Source: an uncultured Parabacteroides sp. (lineage in GTDB: Bacteria; Bacteroidota; Bacteroidia; Bacteroidales; Tannerellaceae). Taken from it: a stretch of DNA of 62,326 nucleotides. The DNA is taken from NCBI GenBank assembly GCA_949295065.1, contig CASFJQ010000012.1, forward strand, positions 1 through 62,326. Reading direction: 5' to 3'. The position numbers and the translations under genes were made by a program. Of the stretch, positions 55,792 through 62,326 are shown one piece after another (positions within the stretch are counted from its first letter, which is position 1; every line of letters begins with the position of its first letter). The notes under the pieces were generated by a model. That model had not been told where the DNA came from. It searched no databases and worked only from the letters and a program-made list of their open reading frames with translations.

Positions 55792-57732
55792 ATGATTTCA
55801 GTAGATGCACTAACTGTTGAATTTGGAGGCTTCACTCTGTTTGATGATATATCATTTGTAGTAAATAAAAAAGACCGTATAGCTCTGGTTGGGAAAAACG
55901 GTGCAGGAAAATCAACTTTACTGAAGATTTTTGCAGGAATTCAATCTCCAACTTCCGGTAGTATCAGTATTCCTAAAGACATAACTATAGGCTATTTGCC
56001 ACAGCATATGCAACTGAAAGACACACGCACGGTAAAAGAAGAGGCTGAATTGGCTTTCGAGCATATCCATGAGATGGAAAAAGACATCGAAAAGCTCAAT
56101 CTGCAACTTGCTGAGCGCACGGACTATGAATCAGAAGAATATCAGAAACTGATTGATGACGTAACACATCTTACTGAACGTTTCCAGATGATGGGCGGCA
56201 ACAACTATCATGCGGAACTGGAACGTACTTTGATTGGTTTGGGATTCAGCCGTGATGATTTCGGCAGACTTACTTCCGAATTCAGTGGCGGATGGAGAAT
56301 GCGTATCGAATTGGCAAAGCTGCTGCTTCGCCGTCCGGATGTCCTTCTTCTCGACGAGCCTACAAACCATCTTGACATTGAATCTATCCAATGGCTTGAA
56401 AACTTCATCGCCACAAGAGCTAATGCAGTCATACTAGTTTCGCACGACCGTGCCTTTATCGACAATACAACCACACGCACTATTGAAATCGAATTAGGAC
56501 ACATCTATGATTACAAAGTAAAATATTCAGAATATGTGGTTCTGAGAAAAGAACGTCGTGAACAACAATTAAGAGCTTACGAAAATCAGCAGAAAAAGCT
56601 TGCTGATACGGAGGCTTTCATCGAACGTTTCCGCTATAAGGCAACTAAATCTACTCAGGTGCAGTCCAGAATTAAACAGCTTGAAAAGATTGAACGAATT
56701 GAGGTTGATGAAGTTGATACAGCTATGCTTAACCTCAAGTTCCCTCCTGCCCCACATTCCGGCTCTTATCCGGTTATAGCAGAAGAGGTGAGCAAAAGCT
56801 ACGGTAATCATGTTGTTTTCGAGCATGTAAACCTTACTATCCGCAGAGGAGAAAAAGTTGCTTTTGTCGGCAAGAATGGTGAAGGTAAATCTACTCTCGT
56901 GAAGTGTATAATGAACGAAATAGAATATGGCGGAAATCTGAAACTCGGCCATAACGTAAAAATAGGATATTTTGCGCAAAACCAGGCGCAGCTGCTGGAT
57001 GACAACATGACTGTGTTCGACACGGTGGATTATGTTGCCCAAGGTGATATCCGCACCAAAATCAGAGACATACTTGGTGCATTCATGTTTGGCGGCGAAG
57101 CTTCTGAAAAGAAAGTAAAAGTGCTTTCCGGAGGTGAGCGCAGTCGCCTTGCCATGATCCGCCTGCTGCTTGAGCCGGTGAACCTTCTTATCCTCGACGA
57201 GCCTACAAACCATTTGGATATGCGCTCAAAAGATGTATTGAAAAATGCGCTTAAAGAATTTGACGGAACTGTGATAGTTGTATCTCACGACCGTGAATTC
57301 CTTGACGGATTGGTTGAGAAAGTTTATGAATTCGGTAACAAACGCGTTGTTGAACATCTTGGAGGCATTTACGACTTTTTGGAAAAGAAAAAGCTGGCAA
57401 ATTTGCAAGAGCTTGAAAGAACATCACAATCTGCCTCAAGCAATGTTGCTGCCGACAATCAGCCTTCTCAGAATAAATTATCATACGAAGCCCGCAAGGA
57501 ATGGAGCAAAGCTGTGAAGAAACTGGAAAAAGCAGTAGCCGAAGCAGAACAAAAAATCGCAGATATTGAGAAATCAATTGCCGATATCGAAGCCCGACTT
57601 GCAACACCGGACGGAGCATCAGACACAAATCTATATTCAGAATATTCCGAAAAGAAAAAAGCTCTTTCAGCAGCAATGGACGAATGGACAGAAAAAACAA
57701 TGGAGCTGGAAGAAATGCAATCACAGGGATAA
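55792..57732 (+). CDS. ABC-F family ATPase (ribosome-associated)
   Basis: A 646-residue soluble protein with two ABC cassettes and no membrane spans. Cassette 1 has GKNGAGKST, signature FSGGWRMR and DEPTNHLD. Cassette 2 has GKNGEGKST, signature LSGGERSRLAM and DEPTNHLD. The linker is highly charged (about residues 245-300), and the C-terminus is a coiled coil (about 570-646, SKAVKKLEKAVAEAEQKIAD). The layout is closest to Uup/YheS-like factors. Such proteins act on translating ribosomes; antibiotic resistance is possible but not indicated. The start follows the promoter at 55761. Confidence 0.92.
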   Translation: MISVDALTVEFGGFTLFDDISFVVNKKDRIALVGKNGAGKSTLLKIFAGIQSPTSGSISIPKDITIGYLPQHMQLKDTRTVKEEAELAFEHIHEMEKDIEKLNLQLAERTDYESEEYQKLIDDVTHLTERFQMMGGNNYHAELERTLIGLGFSRDDFGRLTSEFSGGWRMRIELAKLLLRRPDVLLLDEPTNHLDIESIQWLENFIATRANAVILVSHDRAFIDNTTTRTIEIELGHIYDYKVKYSEYVVLRKERREQQLRAYENQQKKLADTEAFIERFRYKATKSTQVQSRIKQLEKIERIEVDEVDTAMLNLKFPPAPHSGSYPVIAEEVSKSYGNHVVFEHVNLTIRRGEKVAFVGKNGEGKSTLVKCIMNEIEYGGNLKLGHNVKIGYFAQNQAQLLDDNMTVFDTVDYVAQGDIRTKIRDILGAFMFGGEASEKKVKVLSGGERSRLAMIRLLLEPVNLLILDEPTNHLDMRSKDVLKNALKEFDGTVIVVSHDREFLDGLVEKVYEFGNKRVVEHLGGIYDFLEKKKLANLQELERTSQSASSNVAADNQPSQNKLSYEARKEWSKAVKKLEKAVAEAEQKIADIEKSIADIEARLATPDGASDTNLYSEYSEKKKALSAAMDEWTEKTMELEEMQSQG

Positions 57733-57828
57733 AAACAGGCAATAAATATCAGAAAATTCTGTAATAGTTGCCCAAAAGTCCTTATTTTTGTAGGAGAATA
57801 ATAAACGCAAAAACTTAAAACCAAGCAT

Positions 57829-58995
57829 ATGTTAACTCAAATTATCAACGGCCTTATCCTTACACCACAGGGATGGCTCAAAGATGGTTCAGTTCTGATT
57901 CAGGACAACAAGATTCTTGAAGTTACGAATTGCGACCTAGCAATTGTTGGTGCCACTTTAATTGATGCCAAAGGAATGTATATAGTTCCCGGAGGAGTAG
58001 AAATACATGTTCATGGTGGTGGCGGACGCGATTTTATGGAAGGCACAGAAGATGCTTTCCGTGCTGCCGTTAAAGCCCATATGCAACACGGAACAACAAG
58101 TATTTTCCCTACTTTATCATCTTCTACAATCCCCATGATTCGTGCGGCTGCCGAAACTACAGAAAAACTTATGGCAGAAAAAGACAGTCCTGTGTTGGGA
58201 CTGCACCTCGAAGGTCATTATTTCAACATGAAAATGGCTGGAGGACAAATGCCTGAAAATATCAAAAATCCGGACCCGGAAGAATATATTCCGCTATTGG
58301 AAGAAACTAACTGCATCAAACGTTGGGACGCAGCGCCGGAACTTCCCGGAGCAATGCAGTTCGGAAAATATATTACATCAAAAGGTGTGTTGGCTTCAGT
58401 AGGTCACACTCAGGCTGAATATGAAGATATTTATACTGCTTATGAAGCCGGCTACACTCACGCAACGCATTTCTATAATGCAATGCCTGGTTTCCACAAA
58501 CGCAGGGAATACAAATATGAAGGAACTGTAGAAAGTATTTATCTGATTGACAACATGACTGTGGAAGTTGTTGCAGACGGCATTCATGTTCCTCCGACAA
58601 TCCTGAGACTTGTTCACAAAATCAAAGGTGTTGAACGCACTTGTCTGATTACAGACGCTCTTGCCTGTGCAGCAAGCGACAGCGACACTGCTTTTGATCC
58701 ACGTGTCATAATCGAAGACGGCGTTTGCAAACTTGCCGACCGTTCTGCCCTTGCCGGAAGTATTGCTACAATGGACAGACTTATCAGAACTGTTGTTCAG
58801 AAAGCTGAAATTCCACTGGAAGATGCAATCCGAATGGCTTCTGAAACTCCGGCAAAGATAATGGGTGTTTATGACAGAAAAGGCTCATTACAGAAAGGTA
58901 AAGACGCTGATATTATGGTTCTGGACAAGGATTTGAATGTCCGCGCTGTTTGGGCGATGGGTAAACTTGTTGAAGGAACTAACAAACTGTTTTAA
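57829..58995 (+). CDS. nagA: N-acetylglucosamine-6-phosphate deacetylase, copy 1
   Basis: A 388-residue amidohydrolase that yields glucosamine-6-phosphate and acetate. EIHVHGGGGRDFME holds the N-terminal HxH. SVGHTQAEYEDI and THFYNAMPGFHKRR carry metal or substrate His. The catalytic Asp276 is in LITDALACA. The usual HxEGP block reads LHLEGHYFN, with His in place of Pro. It is highly similar to the next gene along its length, so the two are tandem duplicates. They are separated by repeat A10. Confidence 0.93.
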   Translation: MLTQIINGLILTPQGWLKDGSVLIQDNKILEVTNCDLAIVGATLIDAKGMYIVPGGVEIHVHGGGGRDFMEGTEDAFRAAVKAHMQHGTTSIFPTLSSSTIPMIRAAAETTEKLMAEKDSPVLGLHLEGHYFNMKMAGGQMPENIKNPDPEEYIPLLEETNCIKRWDAAPELPGAMQFGKYITSKGVLASVGHTQAEYEDIYTAYEAGYTHATHFYNAMPGFHKRREYKYEGTVESIYLIDNMTVEVVADGIHVPPTILRLVHKIKGVERTCLITDALACAASDSDTAFDPRVIIEDGVCKLADRSALAGSIATMDRLIRTVVQKAEIPLEDAIRMASETPAKIMGVYDRKGSLQKGKDADIMVLDKDLNVRAVWAMGKLVEGTNKLF

Positions 58996-58998
58996 TAA

Positions 58999-59132
58999 CT
59001 TAAGTTTCGCAAGCTCGATTTGTAGATAACAAGTGGACAAGGCTTCAGAGACAAGGGGAAAAAACCTTGTCAACTCGTTCCCTTGTTAACTTGTCAACTC
59101 ATCAACAAAAATCTCAACCTTGCGAAACTTGA
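58999..59132. repeat. Long palindromic repeat, family A copy 10, full length with outer arms
   Basis: CTTAAGTTTCGCAAGCTCGA on the left and AACCTTGCGAAACTTG on the right are the outer arms. The core has GGACAAGGCTTCAGAGACAA left and ACCTTGTCAACTCG, CTTGTTAACTTGTCAACTC right. It fills the space between the two nagA genes. Confidence 0.88.
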
Positions 59133-59146
59133 AAAAATTAATGCCT

Positions 59147-60307
59147 ATGCTTACTCAAATTATAAACGGTCAGATACTGACTCCTCAAGGTTGGCTCAAC
59201 GACGGTTCAGTCCTTATAAGCGACGGTAAAATCCTTGAGATTACAAATAGTGATTTAGCTGTTATCGGAGCTAAAGTAATTGACGCCAAAGGAATGTATA
59301 TCGTTCCAGGATTCGTTGCCATGCATGTGCACGGTGGCGGTGGTTATGATTACAAACAAGCAACTGAAGAAGCATTCGAAGCTGCCACAAAAGCTCATCT
59401 GAATCATGGAGCAACAACTATATTCCCGACTATATCATCATCTTCTTTCGCCACTCTCAAACAGGCTGTGTCTGTTTGCGAAACAAAAATGAAAGAAAAA
59501 GGCAGTACAATTCTAGGTCTTCATATCGAAGGTCCGTATTTGAACCCTAAAATGGCGGGAAATCTCTTTGCTGAAGATATAAAAGGAATCGACAAAGCTG
59601 AATATACAGAACTTATCGAAAGCACTGATTGCATAAAACGCTGGGATATCAGTCCGGAACTGGAAGGTGCTCACGAATTCGCACAATATACACGATCAAA
59701 AGGCATCATGACAGCTATCACTCACACCGAAGCTGAATATGATGATATAAAGGCTGCTTATGCATCCGGCTTCACTCACGCTGCACATTTCTATAATGCA
59801 ATGCCCGGATTCCATAAGCGCCGTGAATATAAATATGAAGGCACAGTGGAAAGTGTATATCTGATGGACAACATGACTGTTGAAGTAATTGCCGACGGAA
59901 GACATTTGCCTTCAACTATTATCAGACTTGTCTATAAAATCAAGGGCGTTGAACGCACTTGCCTTGTTACTGACGCTTTGGCTTATGCAGCATGTAAAAA
60001 TCCTGATGTTGATCCAAGATTTGTCATAGAAGATGGCGTTTGCAAATTAGCAGACCATTCGTCTTTGGCCGGTAGTCTTGCCACAATGGACAAGCTTATT
60101 CAAACTGTAGTAAAAGCAGGTATTCCTTTCTCTGACGCAGTGAGAATGGCTTCAGAAACTCCGGCAAAACTAATCGGTGTTGACGACAGAAAAGGTTCAT
60201 TGCAGAAAGGTAAGGATGCAGATATTCTTATTTTCGACAGAAATCTGAATCTGCGTGCCGTATGGTCAATGGGAAATTTGGTTGAAGAAGCAAATACTTT
60301 GATATAA
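59147..60307 (+). CDS. nagA: N-acetylglucosamine-6-phosphate deacetylase, copy 2
   Basis: A 386-residue paralogue of the preceding gene. Here the canonical LHIEGPYLN block is kept. HVHGGGGYDYK, THAAHFYNAMPGF and catalytic Asp276 (LVTDALAYA) are present. The segment equivalent to copy 1 VGHTQAEY is ITHTEAEY. The ATG at 59147 matches the start of copy 1 (MLTQIING). Earlier starts (TTG 59120, ATG 59141) fall in or next to the repeat arm. The two copies may differ in substrate, for example GlcNAc-6-P against GalNAc-6-P or N-acetylmuramate derivatives. Confidence 0.92.
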   Translation: MLTQIINGQILTPQGWLNDGSVLISDGKILEITNSDLAVIGAKVIDAKGMYIVPGFVAMHVHGGGGYDYKQATEEAFEAATKAHLNHGATTIFPTISSSSFATLKQAVSVCETKMKEKGSTILGLHIEGPYLNPKMAGNLFAEDIKGIDKAEYTELIESTDCIKRWDISPELEGAHEFAQYTRSKGIMTAITHTEAEYDDIKAAYASGFTHAAHFYNAMPGFHKRREYKYEGTVESVYLMDNMTVEVIADGRHLPSTIIRLVYKIKGVERTCLVTDALAYAACKNPDVDPRFVIEDGVCKLADHSSLAGSLATMDKLIQTVVKAGIPFSDAVRMASETPAKLIGVDDRKGSLQKGKDADILIFDRNLNLRAVWSMGNLVEEANTLI

Positions 60308-60380
60308 GTTGACGAGATTTCAAGGACAAGTTGACAAGGATTTTACCTTGTCAACTTGTTTTTTTGTCAACTTGCCAACC
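60305..60380. repeat. Long palindromic repeat, family A copy 11
   Basis: AAGTTGACGAGATTTCAAGG and ACAAGTTGACAAGG left, CCTTGTCAACTTG and TTTTTGTCAACTTG right. It fills the convergent gap between nagA copy 2 and the GH5 gene. Confidence 0.8.
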
Positions 60381-60390
60381 GAATCCCGGT

Positions 60391-61644
60391 TTACTTTGCC
60401 ATCAACCCAATCGACTCAATATATTCCTTCTGAGGAGTACAATTCTCAAAACGACAGTTTTCGATAAAATCCATCATCGCTTTCCTGACGATTTCCTGGT
60501 CAGGACGCGCTGCCTGAATTTCTTTGTAAGTACTTCTTGCCGTTTCTGAAAATGCAACAATCTTTTCCCAATTTTCCGGCATTGTAATTCCCATCATACA
60601 TGAATCATCTTTCTTCTTGTATGGCCAGAATGTCCATCCGATATTGTTTTCTTCCATCACCTTACAGAAAGCAGATTGCCATTCAAACGTATTATGTCCT
60701 ATCTCACCCATATACATAGGAAGATTCACGCTGTCGCGGAAAGCAATATAACTTCTTATAGCCTCAGCAGTAGAATCACCACCGTAACGATGGCAAGTAT
60801 ACATCAGTTTATCGTCATACGAAGCATCTGTAAAAACAGAGAAATTGCTGTTCCACTGAGGAGCTCCAAGAAGAATGATATGATTGTTATCCACTTCACG
60901 AATAGCCTTCACTGCACGTTTATGCAAAGGCTCAAGTTTTGCATTCAATTCATCGGCATTTTCAAAATAATGGGCAATTGGCTCATTAATCAATTCATAT
61001 CCGAGAATCACTGCCTCATCCTTATATCGTTCAGCAATTTTCTTCCATATATCACAGAACAGCTGCTGGCTTTTCTCACTTTCAAACAGCCAAGGATAGC
61101 CATAGCTGTCATCAATGTTATCTCCAGTCTGTCCGCCCGGAGCATCATGCATATCCAATATCAGATATAAATTATTGTCACGGCACCAATTTACCACACT
61201 GTCCACACGTGCAAATCCGTCCTGAGCGGAAGTCAATCCCATATAATCCTCATCCGTAAACAATTTGTAATGGAAAGGAAGGCGGATTGTATTTGCTCCC
61301 GTAGAAGCAATATATTCAATATCTTTTCGGGTGATATAATTATCCTTGAACTGTTTCCAGAAATCAGCTGTAAAATCCGGACCGACAAGTTCCGAGAACA
61401 TAATATTTATAAAACTTGCAGAGTTTGTTTTCGTAAACCCAAACATATAACCTTCCGGATTCAGCCAATTCCCCAGATTTGTTCCCTTTATAAACAGTTT
61501 TTCTCCATCCGGTTTAATCAAATCCGGTCCTTGAACGCGAACAAAAGCTTCTTCCGGAACAACCTTTTCTGTTTCCTGCTGCACAGGCTGCTGGCATGAA
61601 AACATGGCAGAAGCAAGCATAACTGACAATAATATCTTTTTCAT
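60391..61644 (-). CDS. GH5-family secreted lipoprotein glycosidase
   Basis: A 417-residue lipoprotein with lipobox MFSCQQ (Cys17). The TIM-barrel glycosidase has the typical opening KGTNLGNWLNPEGYMFGF, then GANTIRLPFHYK and LYLILDMHDAPGGQ. The acid/base is Glu221 (YELINEP) and the nucleophile is Glu314 (MGEIGHN). These fit the GH5 clan (endoglucanase or beta-glucosidase-like). The substrate is unclear. It would act outside the cytoplasm. Its neighbour on the same strand is a GH2 enzyme, hinting at a small glycan-degrading set. Confidence 0.9.
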   Translation of the reverse strand: MKKILLSVMLASAMFSCQQPVQQETEKVVPEEAFVRVQGPDLIKPDGEKLFIKGTNLGNWLNPEGYMFGFTKTNSASFINIMFSELVGPDFTADFWKQFKDNYITRKDIEYIASTGANTIRLPFHYKLFTDEDYMGLTSAQDGFARVDSVVNWCRDNNLYLILDMHDAPGGQTGDNIDDSYGYPWLFESEKSQQLFCDIWKKIAERYKDEAVILGYELINEPIAHYFENADELNAKLEPLHKRAVKAIREVDNNHIILLGAPQWNSNFSVFTDASYDDKLMYTCHRYGGDSTAEAIRSYIAFRDSVNLPMYMGEIGHNTFEWQSAFCKVMEENNIGWTFWPYKKKDDSCMMGITMPENWEKIVAFSETARSTYKEIQAARPDQEIVRKAMMDFIENCRFENCTPQKEYIESIGLMAK

Positions 61645-61660
61645 AAGATGTAATTTAAGT

Positions 61661-61818
61661 TAAGTTTCGCAAGTTGCTCAACTTAAAAGTAAACAAGGCT
61701 TCAGATACAAGTTGACAAGATCAGAACACCTGTAATTTCACAAATTATTATCCAAAAATCCTGTTAACTTGTCTTCTTGTCAACTCGTTATCTGGAAATT
61801 GAGCTTGCGAAACTTGAA
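61661..61818. repeat. Long palindromic repeat, family A copy 12, full length with outer arms
   Basis: TTAAGTTTCGCAAGTTGCTC on the left and AATTGAGCTTGCGAAACTTG on the right are the outer arms. The core has CAAGGCTTCAGATACAAGTT left and CCTGTTAACTTGTC, CTTGTCAACTCG right. It occupies half of the 307-bp gap upstream of the GH5 gene. The rest of the gap is the terminator at 61836. Confidence 0.88.
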
Positions 61819-61835
61819 ATCCTTTATATATAAGT

Positions 61836-61896
61836 AAAAAGACACAAACCGGGATTTGCCCGACACAGGCAAACCCACGACTTTGTGTCTTTTGTA
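61836..61896. terminator. Terminator of the GH2 gene
   Basis: AAAAGACACAAA (61837-61848) pairs with TTTGTGTCTTTT (61882-61893), and GGGATTTGCC with GGCAAACCC inside. T runs on both strands suggest two-way function. Confidence 0.85.
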
Positions 61897-61951
61897 TTGT
61901 TTATTCTGTTACAGAGTCAAATTTATGCTCCAAACAAAATTCCTGAGATTC

Positions 61952-62326
61952 TTATTCCACGTTAAAACCTGTAATCTTAACTACAGGAGCATTACCGCGA
62001 GTATCAACATCTTTCCATTTTATGCTGACTTCTTTCTTCTCGCCCGGAAGCAATGCGAAATAATTGTCAGAATAGAATATTGGCAAGAACTGGTCGCCAT
62101 CCTTGTCGCCTACAACATTCAAGCGGATCATAAGAGCCGGAACCTTTGTTGTATTCTCAACAACAACAGTAGCAGTCCAGTTTCCATCTTCACCCTTGGC
62201 AGAAGTTACATTTGAAGTAAGCTTAACTTTCTCAAGCTTGTTCAAATCCTGGTAGTTGTTTTCTTCCAGACTTCTGTGATAGAAGTTATCAGAAATAACT
62301 TTGCCGTTCTCGATAAGCCACATCTT
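61952..62326 (-). CDS. C-terminal part of a GH2 glycosidase (exo-beta-glucosaminidase/mannosidase-like), runs off the window
   Basis: The last 124 or so codons of a gene that enters from the right; the frame is open to the window edge. The piece NKLEKVKLTSNVTSAKGEDG, then VVVENTTKVPALMIRLNVV and ALLPGEKKEVSIKWKDVDTR, fits the final Ig-like domain of GH2 exo-beta-D-glucosaminidases and beta-mannosidases. Catalytic residues are not in this part. An internal Met codon at 62323 is not the start. Confidence 0.72.
   Translation of the reverse strand, partial: KMWLIENGKVISDNFYHRSLEENNYQDLNKLEKVKLTSNVTSAKGEDGNWTATVVVENTTKVPALMIRLNVVGDKDGDQFLPIFYSDNYFALLPGEKKEVSIKWKDVDTRGNAPVVKITGFNVE

Noticed and set aside
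55792-57732. ABC transporter ATPase importing or exporting a substrate
   Set aside because: Two cassettes in one soluble chain with a charged linker and C-terminal coiled coil, and no permease gene nearby, fit an ABC-F translation factor.

Overview
The window looks like a chromosomal segment of a Bacteroidales bacterium, most likely Bacteroides or Phocaeicola. The base composition is AT-rich. Many genes are preceded by the Bacteroidetes -7 promoter element TAnnTTTG, and ribosome binding sites are mostly weak. Typical gene content includes an ftsK-lolA-trxB block, DUF3256, DUF2023, DUF3332, DUF5106 and DUF5715 proteins, and many secreted lipoproteins. Most of the segment is housekeeping, envelope and carbohydrate metabolism. 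There is no prophage, CRISPR array, rRNA or tRNA that I can see. The only mobile-element trace is a decayed IS3-family fragment at the left edge.

Layout. 1-1.2 kb: gene remnants plus a broken IS3 transposase. 1.3-8.0 kb (minus): an RND multidrug efflux operon (membrane fusion protein, pump, outer-membrane channel) ending in an lpxA-type acyltransferase. 8.4-9.2 kb (plus): an M23 peptidase lipoprotein. 9.5-12.5 kb (minus): a sigma-54 activator, lptE-like, TPR-like protein and secG. 12.5-15.4 kb (minus): a cytidylyltransferase, SDR, CDP-alcohol phosphotransferase and acyltransferase operon, probably for a lipid head group. 15.9-23.6 kb (plus): an M15-like lipoprotein, ftsK, lolA-like, trxB, a glycerophosphodiesterase and a GH10-like hydrolase. 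23.9-26.5 kb (plus): an ECF sigma factor with a TM/beta-barrel protein and a lipoprotein, then a tannase-like esterase to 28.4 kb. 28.5-36.1 kb (minus): glutamine synthetase, xanthine salvage, a phosphatase-fold lipoprotein, threonine aldolase, a second ECF sigma factor and an AlbA_2 protein. 36.3-39.5 kb (plus): a CPA2 antiporter and kdsB. 39.7-42.4 kb (minus): DUF2023, flavodoxin and an AspT-type transporter. 42.7-47.3 kb: truA, an EamA exporter, DUF3256, an oxidoreductase and a DUF5106/thioredoxin protein. 47.3-55.7 kb (minus): gcvT, pepT, a purF-like gene, GH2 beta-galactosidase and DUF3332. 55.8-60.3 kb (plus): an ABC-F ATPase and two tandem nagA genes. 60.4 kb to the end (minus): a GH5 lipoprotein and the 3' end of a GH2 enzyme.

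The most unusual signals are intergenic. (1) Three gene-free arrays each repeat a different short palindrome at a nearly constant 21-23 bp pitch, about two DNA turns (15655-15730, 43470-43570, 51574-51649). (2) A long palindromic repeat family built from GTTGACAAG / CTTGTCAAC units (family A) occurs 12 times between 16.7 and 61.8 kb, and never inside a gene. Full copies carry outer arms AAGTTTCGC...GCGAAACTT. Copies often sit at the ends of convergent genes or in the predicted 5' leaders of ftsK, the CPA2 antiporter and truA. (3) A second long-hairpin family (B) occurs twice. Among proteins, the purF-like gene has Gly where the catalytic N-terminal Cys should be. The ECF sigma factor is followed by a protein that joins an inner-membrane anchor to an outer-membrane-type barrel. 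All functional statements are read from sequence and family knowledge; no searches were run.
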